A stretch of 64,000 bases of DNA from the NCBI RefSeq assembly GCF_028372415.1, contig NC_092872.1, forward strand, positions 259,433,008-259,497,007, given 5' to 3'. Under the pieces are notes generated by a model, which made no database searches, was not told where the DNA came from, and saw only the letters and a program-made list of their open reading frames with translations. The DNA is from Notamacropus eugenii (taxonomy: Eukaryota > Chordata > Mammalia > Diprotodontia > Macropodidae). This document shows positions 34,426 to 45,468 of the stretch, one piece after another; the first letter of the stretch is position 1, and each line of letters starts with the position of its first letter. Position numbers and translations under genes: made by a program.

Positions 34426-34634
34426 TGTATCTTAGGATAATAACTTTAGAACCATCAAGTCTAATTGTCTAGAATCTTATAAGCTAAGGCAACTTATTCC
34501 AAAACCTAATCTTAACTAGCCAGTTGGAGCCCAGGATAAGACTGGCTGTAGACCCTGGTCCTTTATCCTAATGCACACTCTCAACTCCCCCTCCAGGTTC
34601 CCTGGATATCCCTGAAAGAATGGGATATGTTTCT

Positions 34635-34715
34635 TTTTAATTAATTAATTAATTCTTAGTTTTCAACATTCACTTCCACAAGATTTTGAGTTCCAAATTT
34701 TCTCTCCAAGAATGC
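34635..34715 (-). mobile_element. L1 3' end, short, reverse
   Basis: ttaattaattaattaattct then tagttttcaacattcacttc and cacaagattttgagttccaa: the same 3' end as at 5690 and 44600, cut after about 80 bases. It directly precedes the RTE-like LINE. Confidence 0.75.
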
Positions 34716-34794
34716 TGTATCTTTCTCATGCTATTGGCTCCAGCTTTCATTCTGCTGTGGTCTCCCCAGTATCAATCACCAGGGCTAGTTAATA

Positions 34795-36232
34795 TCTCCT
34801 CAGTATTGGCAAGCTGGTATGCCTGCCAAAAGGAGTGAATGACAGGCTCATGACAATGTGATTGCCACTTGCAGGAAAACACTATGCCACCATCATCAGT
34901 GCCTATGCTCCCATAATGACAAATGCTGAAGAAGTCAAAGAAAAATTTTATGAAGACCTAGAGACCCTTATTGTCAATGTGCCAAAAGAGGACAAGCTTA
35001 TAATTCTGGGCAACTTTAATGACAGAGTAGGCTCCAACTACCACACTTGGGAAGGAGTGCTAGGGAGGAATGGAGTTGGAAACAGCAACAGCAGTGGTCA
35101 TTTACTGCTGAAGACTTGTGCATTGCATGATCTTCTCATCACCAACACTGTCTTCTGTTTGCCTAAACACAATAAAACTTCACAGCTGCACCCTCGCAGC
35201 AAACACTGACATCTAATAGACTATGTGACTCTAAGGAGAAGAGACAGACAGGATGTGAGAGTGACAAAAGCAATGTGTGGTGCAGAGTGCTAAACTGATC
35301 ATAGACTTATCCATTTCAAGCTAAATATTCTCATTCATCAAAAGCGCTGCCCCCAAGGCAAAATGACTACCAGAAGAATTAATGTCAACATATTAGAGCT
35401 CTTCTCTGAGCACGAACAGTTTGTTGCTAACTTGGAGGCAAAGTTGAGCCAACACACAGTTGGCAACAGTAGAGCAGAAAAGAAGTGGGCAGCTTTCAGA
35501 GATTTGGTATACAGCACTGCATTTGCTCATCTGGGTCAGAACACTTGCAAACACCAAGATTGGTTTGAATAAAATGATGGGGAAATTGTGCTGATCTCAT
35601 TGTCGTATGCCTGTGAAACATGGACAGTCTACCAGTGCCATGCCAGGAAACTGACTCTCTTCCATTTGAACTGACTCAGGAGGATTCTGAAGATCACCTG
35701 TCAGGATAAGGTACAAGACACTGAGGTCCTTGCTCGAACTAAACTGCCAAGCACTCAAACTATGCTTCAGAAGGCACAGCTCCAATGGGCTGGCCACGTT
35801 GTTCAAATGCAAAATGTACAGTTGCCAAAAAGATTATTTTATGGAGAACTCGCATGGGGCAGGCAATCATATGGTGACCAGAAGAAACGATACAAGGACA
35901 CTCTCAAGGACTCTCTCAAGAACTTTGGATTTGACTCTGCAACATGGGAGACACTGACACAAGACCTCTCAGCATGGCGTGCCCACATCAGAAAGGGTGC
36001 TGTGCTCTTTGAGCAAAGCAGAATTGAGACAGCACAAAATAAATGCAGGATGTGCAAATTTGGGATATCCACCCCAAATATTCACAAGGACTATCTGTAC
36101 CCAACCTTATGGTAGAGCATTCTGAGCTTGTATTGGTCTGATCAGTCACAGTTGGACACACTGAAATTTCACTTTGTCATGGGGATGTTGTTTTGGTCCT
36201 CTTCAAAGACGAAGGACACAACAATCAACCAT
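34795..36232 (+). pseudogene. RTE-like LINE with RT core deleted
   Basis: The plus strand encodes an AP-endonuclease followed by the far end of a reverse transcriptase protein. Endonuclease motifs: YATIISAYAPIMTN (34880), LGNFNDRVGS (about 35005; family LGDFNarVG, so one acidic residue is changed), HLIDYV (35208) and DHRLIHF (about 35297). HQDWFE at 35555 is the usual linker. The sequence then jumps at about 35575-35600 to the thumb/C-terminal part: SYACETWTVYQ, LQWAGHVVQM, LPKRLFYGEL, KKRYKDTLKDSLK. The RT palm including the YADD box is absent. ACIGLISHSWTH near 36125-36165 is a remnant of the C-terminal zinc finger. Two large frames (34862-35209; 35762-36115) survive, with stops between. 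The 3' end is ggtcctcttcaaagacgaag-gac, shared with the element at 55752-56266. Clade name (RTE/RTEX type) is from memory of related proteins. Confidence 0.75.
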
Positions 36233-36394
36233 TATTCATACTAGGGCCAGTATCATTCAACCAACTAACATCAATTACTTTTTATAAAGAGATAGTTACT
36301 AAGAAGATAAAACAATAACATACTTTAGTGAACTAGGGGCATTCTTTTCCCTTTACCCCATCAGTCCCTAGGGACAGTGGTCTCAAACTCCAAG

Positions 36395-36710
36395 CAGCTG
36401 CTGCAATAGTTGGTAACAGCTAATTAAGCATCTATGTAGTACTTTAAGATTTGCACTATACATACATTTTCTAATTTGATTTTCTCAACAACTCTATGCA
36501 GGAAGGGCTGTTATTTTCCACATTTCACAGCTGAGGAAACCAAGGCAGACAAAGATTAGATGACTTGTCTGAACTCACACAATTAGTAAGCGAATAAGGT
36601 CCAATTTGAGAGGTGACTTGCCAAAGGTCACAGAAATAGTGAGCATCTGAAGTAGGATTTGAACTCAGATACCTTGACTCTTAAATCTAGTGCTCTGGCC
36701 AATAACTACA
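36395..36710 (-). mobile_element. MIR/THER, reverse, with partial internal duplication
   Basis: tagtactttaagatttgcac, ctgaggaaaccaaggcagac, then 'gatgacttgtctgaactcac' and 'aggtgacttgccaaaggtca' as two versions of the same SINE module (about 36560-36610 and 36610-36665). Confidence 0.7.
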
Positions 36711-36959
36711 TACATCTTCCGGCTTCTCAGCATTCTAGAGAGATTCACTGGAAATTCTCTGAAATTCCAAGGACTTCTCTAGATGGGAGCACAAGTCACA
36801 TGAGAGTATAAATTATAGTTAATCCTCTGAATTTGAACTGAGATCCATGTAACCCCACAGAGAACCTTCCTGTGAGTCTGGATCACATTTACTAAGTACA
36901 TCTACCTACCTCCTCAACCCTTCAAAAGAGTCTGTGGGTTGTGTCTGATTGCTATGTGC

Positions 36960-37490
36960 CTCCAATAGCTGAAATTTGTGCAGTGTTTTAAGGTTCACAA
37001 ATAACTTTACACAAATCATGTCACGTGATCTTCAAAACTGCTCATTGAGGCGGATGATATCATTATTTCCATTTTATAGATGAGGAAACTGAGATACACA
37101 GAGATTAAATTACTCCCCAGGGTCACATAGCTAGTAACTGTCTAAGGCAGAATTCAAACCCAGATCTTCCTGATCCTGTGCTCCAGTTCTCTAATCATTA
37201 TACTACTTCTTTTTGGGTGAGGGGCATGCACACATTTGGTGGGGGGGCTATTGGCAGAAGTGAAGGGAGGCCCTTCCTGTGACTCATTTCTTAGTGTATT
37301 GCATAATTCTATCAGTGATGGCTAACTCCGTGGATCACAGAGTCAAGATACCAGCCACAAAGAGTGTGGCCTCACCCCTTACAAGTTTCGTGAACTTTGG
37401 GGAGTTATTTCCTGTCTCTTGATCTCCATCTCTACAATCCTACAATGGGGAATTTGGAATGCATGGTCCCAGAAGGTCTTGTTCATCAAG
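36960..37490. mobile_element. Reverse MIR/THER, then weak forward MIR
   Basis: 36960-37212 is near full length reversed (cagtgttttaaggttcacaa, agatgaggaaactgagatac, aattcaaacccagatcttcc). 37345-37490 is a weak forward MIR remnant. Confidence 0.7.
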
Positions 37491-37524
37491 ACTAAAGGAT
37501 CTGGACAGATTCAATCTGCTGGGA

Positions 37525-38250
37525 TGAAATTCACCAGGGATAAAGGCCAAGTCTTATGCTTGGGGACAAGGTCTATTTCCCATCTGCAGGGTGGGGAAGT
37601 CAGATGGACCACAAGGGTTCTGATAAAGAGCCGGGGAGGCCAGGGACACCAGGGGAGGTTACTAATGAGCTGCACACTCAGTGAGTCAGCAGTCAGATAT
37701 GGAAGTCACAAAAGCTCGCATGACCCTTGGTTATCAAGGTTCATAGTTTCTATGTCTCCTTGTGGTGGGCCCTCATGGGATACAATCTGGAGAACTGCAT
37801 CTGAATTCTGGGTGTTTCAGTTTAATGGCATTGCTAAGCTGGCCAGTGTCCAACCAAAATGGGGGAAGGCCTTCAGTCCCTAACAGAAGAGCTGAAGGAC
37901 CTGGGTATTTTTCAGCTGGAGAAGAGATGTCTGGGAGACAAGTCTGCTGGCATTGGAAGGACTTTTCCTGTGAAGGAGAGTCAGACCTGCTTTGTCTGGT
38001 CCCAGGACAGAACCAAGAAGTAGGCAAAGTTGTAAGAAGGTCAGGTTAGCCTCCATTTCAGGGAAAACTTTCTTATAACTAGGTCTATCCAAGGTAAAAT
38101 GGATTGCCTCAGGAAGCAGTGGATTCCCCCTCTTTAGAGGTCTTTAACCAGGACTGGACAGCTACTTGCTGAGTGTATTTTTACTGAAGATTCCTTTCAT
38201 GTATCTGTTGGCCTCTGAGGTCCCTTCCAACTTTCAGACTCTGGGAGGGC
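37525..38250 (+). mobile_element. CR1/L3 LINE 3' end, forward
   Basis: Forward CR1/L3 order: ttcaccagggataaaggcca, ctcagtgagtcagcagtcag, ggagaactgcatctgaattc, gtatttttcagctggagaag, ctgctttgtctggtcccagg, gccagcctccatttc-like, gattgcctcaggaagcagtg, agaggtctttaaccaggact-ggac, and the end ggcctctgaggtcccttcca. It is the sense-strand counterpart of 17895-18540. A 154-codon frame (37419-37883) crosses it but does not match the CR1 frame over its length. Confidence 0.85.
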
Positions 38251-38622
38251 TCAGATTAGAGCAATGACAATACTTCAAAAGGAACTGAGGAAGCAACAGA
38301 GAGAGGGAGTAGATGGGAGGGGGGGCCTTGTCTAAGCCCCAAGGAACACTTACCCTACTAAGTCTTCCATTCCACTTCTGGGAAGAGAATAAATAGCTCA
38401 GTATTCCACCTGGCCAAGGTGTTTGTTGGTGCTCAGCCCTGACAATCTCCTACTCAGATGCTTGACCAATGATATACAAGGATAAGAGATGGGGCCCTAG
38501 AGAACTGTCATATAGTTATATGAATCTTTCAATATACATATATATATATGTAGAGAGGGAAATATATAATAATAAATGGAAATACATAATAGACATAATA
38601 CAATATATAATAATATATTAAT
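38251..38622. other. Unassigned, then AT-rich microsatellite
   Basis: 38251-38525 has no recognised repeat. 38526-38622 is an impure (TA)n/(ATA)n tract. Confidence 0.5.
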
Positions 38623-38871
38623 GAGCAGCTAGGTGCTGCAGTGGATAAAGTGCTAGACCTGGAGTCAGGAAGACTTGAGTTCAAATCCAGCCTCAGACTC
38701 TTACTAACTGTGTGACCCTGGGCAGAGCACTTAATTCTGTTTCTCTCAGTTTCTTCATCTGTAAAATGAGCTGGAGAAGCAAATGGCAAACCACTCCAGT
38801 ATCTGCCAAAAAAAAAAACCCTAAATGGGGTCACAAAGAGGCAGATATGACTGAAAACAACTAAACAATAC
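38623..38871 (+). mobile_element. MAR1-like SINE, full length with target duplication
   Basis: Best copy in the window: gagcagctaggtgctgcagt, ggagtcaggaagacttgagt, tgtgtgaccctgggcagagc, aaatgagctggagaagcaaa, caaaccactccagtatctgc, aaatggggtcacaaagaggc and the tail gactgaaaacaactaaac. ATATTAAT occurs at 38615-38622 and 38872-38879, a likely 8-bp target duplication in AT-rich DNA. Confidence 0.9.
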
Positions 38872-38902
38872 ATATTAATATATGAGATGCCAAGTAATCA
38901 TA

Positions 38903-39085
38903 CGATTATAGCATTGTAGGACCATTGATCTAGACCTACAAAGGACATTAGAGACCATCTACTCCAGCCCCCTCATGTTGTGAGGCCCAAGGAGGGTAAG
39001 GGACTTCCCCAAGGCTTTACAAATATTATCAGAGATGGAATTTGAACCTGGGTTCTCTAGCTTCAGATCCAGTCCCTAACATAGT
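38903..39085 (-). mobile_element. MIR, reverse
   Basis: ggacattagagaccatctac, cttccccaaggctttacaaa, ggaatttgaacctgggttct. Confidence 0.8.
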
Positions 39086-39096
39086 GTTAGCATATT

Positions 39097-39318
39097 TGTT
39101 TGGTTAGTCATTTCAGTTGTGTCTTACTCTTCCTAATCTCATTTGAGTTTTTCTTGGCCTAAGATACTGGACTGGTTTGCCATTTCCTTCTCCAGCTCAT
39201 GTTCTAGATAAGGAAACTGAGACAAACAGTTAAATGACTTGCCCACAGTCACATAGCTAGTAAGAGTCTGAGGCCAAATTTGAACTCAGGGCTTTATTCA
39301 CTTTGCCCCCTAGCTGCC
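39097..39318 (-). mobile_element. MAR1-like SINE, reverse, inside an L2/MIR tail
   Basis: tggttagtcatttcagttgt, gtttgccatttccttctcca, aaggaaactgagacaaacag, and head complement cactttgccccctagctgcc. It is followed by gcacatagtaggtgcttaat (39330-39365), an L2-type tail. Confidence 0.85.
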
Positions 39319-39509
39319 TTAGGCCTGCACATAGTAGGTGCTTAATATATGTTTGTTGGTTGATTTCCACTGTACCGCATGACTTCTGTTTTCAGATTTT
39401 AGACTGACCAACATCAAACAAGACCATTCTTCCTTTGTCTAATCTTGATGGCCATATCAGAAGTGTTAGGTGCCTACCATGGGATATAATGGAAGGAACA
39501 CACTGAACT

Positions 39510-39762
39510 TGGATCAGTCAATTAACCAATGTGCCAATGGATGATGTGCCTGGCAGGGATACCTAAATAAAAGTGAAACCGACTCTACCTTCAAAGAGCA
39601 TTCTAATAAAGCAAGGAGGAGGGGAAGAAGGGGTATCAACTTCCACCCCTGCCACTTATAAACTTGGTGTCTTTACTTGTGGCATCTCATTTCCTCTCTC
39701 CTGGCCTCAGTTTCTTCATCTGTAAAACAACAGGGTTCAATGAGAGGCTTTCTTAAGCTAAC
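39510..39762. mobile_element. Reverse L2 tail and forward MIR
   Basis: 39510-39615 (gatgtgcctggcagggatac, accttcaaagagcattctaa). 39630-39762 (ggcctcagtttcttcatctg). Confidence 0.6.
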
Positions 39763-40019
39763 TTTTAGCCCAGACACTATTTTTATGTCTAAGACTGTTC
39801 TTGCTCAGTCCTACAGTTCTAAATCTTAACGTTATTATCTCGGAACCTCGAAAGGGAAGGATCTCTACTTAAGATAAACTTGGTGCCTTCTTTCTTCCAA
39901 TCTTCGCCCCCAACTCTAATCCAGTCTTTCCACTAAAGCCAGGACAATGAGCTCCTTCCTTTCAGGAGAGGCGGAAAGAGGGGGTGAGAAGTGAGAAGAG
40001 GATAGAAAAAGTGGTCCTT

Positions 40020-40760
40020 TGGTAACACTCCGTGACTTGTCGGAGATAGCATCTTTCAGCAGCCTCCCTTCTCCATGTGCTCTCTGCTCAGCCTACCCTG
40101 TGTCTGGGTCCCCCTTGAGCCAATAGCCGAGGCAGCTCGTTTCAATGACGAATTGCGAGACCTGCGTGGTACGGCTCACGGCCCCATAAAAGCAGCTTCA
40201 TTATCAGAGAGCAGATTGTTGGCTGCTTTTGCGATCTGGCCTTTTTTATGTGTAATGGCTCGTCGCTTGATATGCACATCCTTTCACATTACATTTCACA
40301 TAATAAATATATGGAAAGATCTCTCTTTTTCCATCGGCCCCTTCCCAGAAAGAAACAGATTTTTGACTTGGGTTCTTTAGCAAACAATAAAGGAGTAATC
40401 GTTTTAGATGCCACGACACTTTATAACCCGGACTTTATTAGCCCCTGTGGCTCTGGAGCGGAAAGATTTAGCGGGCTTTGATTTTTCTGTGTCTTCTTTG
40501 GAAGAAGAAAAGGGGCTCTTGTCCCGAGAGCATAGGCAGCCAGGGTCAGCAGGAGCTGGGGGAGAAGAAGAGGCTGTTGGCTTGGTGCTGGATGACTTCA
40601 TGTAGACCAGAGAGGAAGCACACGGCTGTGTTCGGGCCGACATGACAAGGACTTTCTCACCTTTTAGGGTATGAAAGGGAATGAGGACAATTGGACAGCC
40701 TTGCCAAAATCTGGAAAATCTTAGCGGCAGGAGGAATCTCGAAGAGACTCAAGTCCAGTT
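40020..40760. promoter_or_regulatory. Repeat-free CpG-rich block, candidate conserved regulatory element
   Basis: No interspersed repeat is recognisable over about 740 bases, and roughly two dozen CpGs occur, eight of them within 40125-40185, against a strongly CpG-poor background. On the plus strand there is a CCAAT box (40120-40124, gagccaatag) and, about 60 bases on, CATAAAA (40185-40191), a promoter-like spacing that is also a CDX/posterior-HOX type site. Further sites visible by eye: CAAACAATAAAGG (SOX-like, 40381), TTTTTTATG (40243), TGTAATGG (40251), ATATGCAC (40269) and ATAATAAATATA (40298; MEF2/AT-rich). A 101-codon plus frame (40075-40380) and an about 115-codon open minus stretch (40752 down to 40404, ATG at 40643, S/K/P-rich) pass through. 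I recognise neither protein. The density of homeodomain/SOX-like sites and absence of repeats suggest a developmental enhancer; a weak promoter or a small exon are the alternatives. Confidence 0.45.
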
Positions 40761-40799
40761 CATACCTGAGTCCATGAGTAATGAACAAGAGAATTGAAT

Positions 40800-41340
40800 T
40801 GAGGGACAGAACTGAGTTGGAGTCTCACAACCTAGCCCAGTGACCTTCCCCTCGGTGGGTCTCAGTTTCTTTGTCTCTGAGTGAGCGGTTTAAAATTGGT
40901 TGTTTCCTAGGTCCTAAAAATTGTTTTAAGGTGCTAACAACCTACCTTCAGATAGTGGTCATTCACCTTCCTCTTAACCACCTCCAGTAACGGGAACCTC
41001 TCTGTATTTAATGTTTGTAAGGTACTTAACAAATATTATCTTATTTGATCCTCATGACAACGCTGGGAGATAGGTGCTATTATTCTCTCCGTATTATGGA
41101 TAAGGAAACTGAGGCAGAGATTAGCAAAGTGATTTTCTCAAGGTCACACACATAGTAAAAGGCAGAATGTGAATCCACATCAAAATTTATCATTCTTTTT
41201 CACTCCTATATAGCATTCCCCCCTTACAGATGGGGGCCTAGATAAATCACCTCTGAAGTCTCTCTCATTTGAAAAGGTAACTGGCAGAGCTAGGGTCTAA
41301 ACCTGGATCCTCTGGGGTGCTTTTTTGCTCCATAATGCTA
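40800..41340. mobile_element. MIR cluster
   Basis: 40800-40915 forward (tgggtctcagtttctttgtc), 40998-41190 reverse MIR/THER (gtaaggtacttaacaaatat, taaggaaactgaggcagaga), 41220-41335 reverse remnant. Confidence 0.65.
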
Positions 41341-41649
41341 GGATGTCCCACATCCATCTCCTACTCTCTTGTGTCTTGGAGATAGGCCTGGAACAGCAAC
41401 TCTGGGACTGCAGCCTGGTAGGTGGAAGTGACTCTAAGGATAAGGATAAAAAGAACCTCCTTGACCACATGATGTTCCAGGGAGTTCTATCCCGAGACAA
41501 CATCAGCAGAGGAAACTATGTGCCAGGTTTGGTCTATTCAAGCATTACCACTGGCTTTGCCACTGTACCCCAAGGACCATGAGATCTTCCCATCTGGTCT
41601 TGCAGCCAAAGCCTCCATGAATCGTCTTCCCCGTTAGAGTCATCTCTCC
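41341..41649. other. Unassigned, non-coding
   Basis: No repeat recognised. Confidence 0.4.
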
Positions 41650-42340
41650 TTCAGAGGTGAGACTGACTCTGATTTTCCACTTTTATTTGCTTTGCGCCTA
41701 ATAAGTGCTTAATAAATGCATTTTCATTCAGTGCTACTTCCCCCCTGCCCTGCTCTGGCTTCTATCTTATGTGTGTTTTCACCTTCATGGGAGAACAAGA
41801 ACCAACTCCCCTTCATCCTAGTCACCAGTGACTAACCTTTGCCTCTAAGATCAAATACAAAGTCTTCAGTTTGGCATTTAAAGCCCTTCGAGGGTTCTTT
41901 AGATGCTTGACTTTTCACCCAAAGTAGTCTGTCTTCCCTGCTATTCCTTGTAGATGCCGTCTCTCACCTCTGCACTTTTGCACACACTGTCCTGTGTGTC
42001 TCCCCTCCTCACCACTGCCACATAGGATCCCTCGACTCCTTCTAGGCCCAGTTTAAGAGTCAGATACTTCCAGGGTCCCATCCCATACCTCTCCTCCCCA
42101 GGCCCAAGAAAGTTCTTTCTATTTAATTTGTATATATTGTGCTTCCACTTAAGTGTGTATGTGTTTCCCATCAATAATCTAAGATCCTTTAAGGCTAAAA
42201 TTGTTTTCGTTTTTCTGTCTTTTTTATCCCCAGAATACAGTAGTGAACTTGGCATACAATGGGTGCACAATAAATGTTTGTTGAATTAAATTGAGTTCAG
42301 TTGAACTGAATCAGATTTAATTGAGCTGAGCTGAATTGCC
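41650..42340 (+). mobile_element. Two forward L2 3' ends
   Basis: 41650-41735 ends ataagtgcttaataaatgca. 41735-42290 covers the L2 3' kilobase order (ggcatttaaagcccttcgag, aggcccagtttaagagtcag, cccagaatacagtagtgaac, gtgcacaataaatgtttgtt). The tail runs into an expanded gaattaaattgagttcagtt-type array (42280-42340). Confidence 0.8.
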
Positions 42341-42584
42341 TCATTTATTGTCCAAGCATTCATTCAGGGTCTGGAGCATCTTCTACCACTTCCTGATTCT
42401 TGGAGCACTGGGGGCTTATCAGGGTAAGAGGGAAGAAGAAAGTGACCTGACATAGCCAAGGGGACAGGGGAGGGTCACAAGTAAGGTCTGAGAGGGAGGC
42501 TAGGCTGGCAGAGGTGCTGCCAGGGCTGTCAGGGCTGCTTGTTGAGACCACTCACCCACCAGAGACAAATCAGCCCTGGCCACA

Positions 42585-42645
42585 GAGGAGAAGAGGAGAG
42601 GAGAGGAGAGGAGAGGAGAGGAGAGAAAGAGCGAAGGGGAGGGGA
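42585..42645 (+). repeat. (GAGAG)n microsatellite
   Basis: gaggagaggagaggagagga repeated, pentamer AGGAG. Confidence 0.95.
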
Positions 42646-42728
42646 AGGGAGAGAAAATATTGTGCTATTAAGGGCCATCTGTTCTCCAGTTTCTTCCTCC
42701 CAAAGTATTTTCCTAAACTCTTTCCAGA

Positions 42729-43475
42729 AATAATAAAAACTGATGTGTATATAGTATTTTAGGTACATTATCTCATTTGGCCTCCCAACAGCTGTTAGGT
42801 ACCTCACATTATTTTATAGATGAGGGAACAGAGTATCAGAAAAGTTGGGTGACTTTCCTGTCACAGCACAGCTAATGAGCAGCATTCCTAGTCTTTGATT
42901 CATTCGTCCTAACTCCAAGTCTACTACACTAAAACGATCTACCTAGAACCAGAATCTTCACAGTAAAAGCTGCCTAATCATGACCGAACACACCTCTTGA
43001 AATTTCTTCAAACGCTCCCCAAGGCTGGGCTCCCCATGGAGCTGATTTCTTAACCAACATCTTCTGCCTTTTCTGGGGAGGAGAAAGCCACGGGAATATG
43101 AAGGATCAGGAGAATGTCTATCAATCAATAAGCATTTCTAAAGCATCTATCACACCAGGTGTCAGGGAGACAAAGCCAAAAAAGCCCTCCCTGCCCACAG
43201 GAAGCTAACCTTCCATAATGCCATGGGAAGAGCACTGACTTTGGTCAGGAAAGCTGGGCTCTAAGCTGTGCCCTTCCATTCACTTAGTGCCTCTGGGACT
43301 CCTGGGCCATTCAGTGTGCCTTTATTAAGTATCTTTTCCACACTAGGCACTGTGACAGGTGCCAGAGACCCAAAGACGAAAACAAAACAGGGTGCCTGTC
43401 CTTAACATTCTGCTGGGGAATACAGCCCTTAAACCAGTCAGTGAATCATAAGGTAATCTGAGGAGAGAGCATGAA
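42729..43475. mobile_element. Reverse MIR/THER, L2 tails and a MIR
   Basis: 42729-42940 reverse MIR/THER (tagtattttaggtacattat, tagatgagggaacagagtat). 43118-43215 and 43308-43470 reverse L2 tails (aataagcatttctaaagcat; cctttattaagtatcttttc). 43216-43300 forward MIR. About 170 unassigned bases precede 43118. Confidence 0.65.
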
Positions 43476-43559
43476 GACTGAAAACAAGGGTGATGAGTCC
43501 CTTTGCTTCTCAGGCCTTTGTTTTCTCATCTGTAAGTTTTCTTTCCTAAATTTAGTGCC

Positions 43560-43738
43560 TGACATTCTATTAGCCTAAAGTCTAGGGTCTATGTTAGTCA
43601 AGAGAACACCCCCCCCCCCAGGGAAAGTAAGCTTGTCATGGACAGGGGCAGTTTCAGTTTTGTCTCTATATCCCCAGGACAGTACCTGATACATAGTAGG
43701 TGCTTTAAAATGCACATGGAATTGAACCAAACTGAATG
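43560..43738 (+). mobile_element. L2 3' tail with C-run
   Basis: Poly-C run at 43608-43619, then gacaggggcagtttcagttt, atccccaggacagtacctga, acatagtaggtgctttaaaa. Confidence 0.75.
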
Positions 43739-43739
43739 T

Positions 43740-44394
43740 TGAGAATTCTCAGGGAAGGCAGGACATCTCCACAGTACAAATGAGAGAAAGAAGAAGTAAA
43801 CAGCTGGTGCTCCCATTTTCCATGACAGCTTCCCACATAGAATTCAGGTTTGTTTTTAAGAATTCCATGTTTGACCCTCAGCTGTCTTTTCAAAGCTGTG
43901 GACAGAGCTTTGCTCTGCTGGAATCCTCTGTTTACCCTGGAGAGACTATCTTTCCACTTGGGCTGCTTGAGTTTCTCCTAGCAACCATCCCCCCTCCACT
44001 CACCAGGACTCCAGACTGGAACAAGGGAAGAATGCAGGTCACATTCCAGTAGAGATGTCATTCTCTTTGGTTTGGCCATAAGTTGACTCTGGCAAACTAG
44101 ATCTGAGGTGGATATATGGATGTTTCCCAGACAGGGCAGGAATAACAGTTCTTCTCCCAAATGAAACTCCCTGTACACATGGTAAGTTGATGCTAGCACA
44201 GAAACAGGACTGGAAAAAAGTGGACCATTGCCTCAGGCTAGATCAGAATGTCTGAGGTCCCAGATGTGGGGCCAGGAAAAGATTGGAGGCCCATAACACA
44301 GGGCAGGGAACAAGAAAGAGAACGCTAATCATATCTCTTCGTTCATTCACCGCCTTCCTAAGGTGACTCCAGAGTTAATATGATGGGTGTAACA
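43740..44394. other. Unassigned, non-coding
   Basis: No repeat recognised. Frames of 62-90 codons without motifs. Confidence 0.4.
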
Positions 44395-44591
44395 TAAAAA
44401 GAAGTAGACTCGAAGTAAGAAAAACTCGAGTTCAAATCTGACCTCAGACATTTACTAGCTATGTGACCCTGGGAAAGTTGTAACTTCTCTGAGATTGTTT
44501 CCTCATTTATAAAATCAGAAAAAAAGCATCACATCTACCTCCATGTGTTGCTGAGATGACCAAATGAGAGATTGTATGTGAAGCGTTTTGC

Positions 44592-45434
44592 TATTTTTAT
44601 TTCTTTTTTAAAAATTATTTATTTATTTTTAGATTTCGACATTCATTTCCACAAAATTTTGAGTTCCAATTTTTCTCCCCATCTCTTCCTTCTCCCCACC
44701 CCATAATACCTTGCATTCTGATTACTCCTTCCCTCAATGTACCTTCCTTTCTATCACACCCCACCCTTGCCTTATCCCCATCTTCTCTCTTTTCTTGTAA
44801 GGTCAGATAAATTTCTATACCCTATTACCTGTATTTCTTATTTCCCAGTTATATGCAATAATAATTCTCAACACACATTTCTAATACTTTGAATTCCAAC
44901 TTCTCTCCCTCCCTCTCTCCCTACCCATCCCCACTGAGAAAGCAAGCAATTCAATACAGGCCATATATGTGTTGTTTTGCAAAAGACTTCCATAATAGTC
45001 ATGTTGTATAAGACTAACTATATTGCCCTTGATCCTACCCTGTTCCCCCCTTTTGTCTATTCTCTTATTTGACCTTGTCCTTTCCCCAAAGCATTTACTT
45101 CTAGTTACTCCCTTCTCCCATTTGCTCTCCCTTCTATCATCCCCCTTACCCCACTTGTCCCCTTCTCCCCTGCTTTCCTGTAGTGTAAGATAGATTTTCA
45201 TACCAAATGTAGTGAGCATGTTATTCCCTCCTTAAGCCATATGTGAAGAGAGTAAGCTTCACTTTTCCCCTCTCACCTCCTTCCTTTTCTCCTCCATTGA
45301 ACAAGATTTTTCTTATCTCTTTTATGAGTGATAGCCCATCCCATTCCATTTCTCCCTTCCTCCTCCCAATATTTTCCTCTCACTTCTTAATTTTATTTTT
45401 TTATGGATATCATTTCTTCTGATTCAACTCAACC

Positions 45435-45468
<34 letters not shown>

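Noticed and set aside
37419-37883. 154-codon plus frame as a possible gene
   Set aside because: Most of it lies in a MIR remnant and the CR1/L3 3' end.
38623-38871. tRNA gene at the SINE heads
   Set aside because: The head is tRNA-derived but lacks an intact cloverleaf and is followed by SINE body. It is a promoter remnant, not a tRNA gene.
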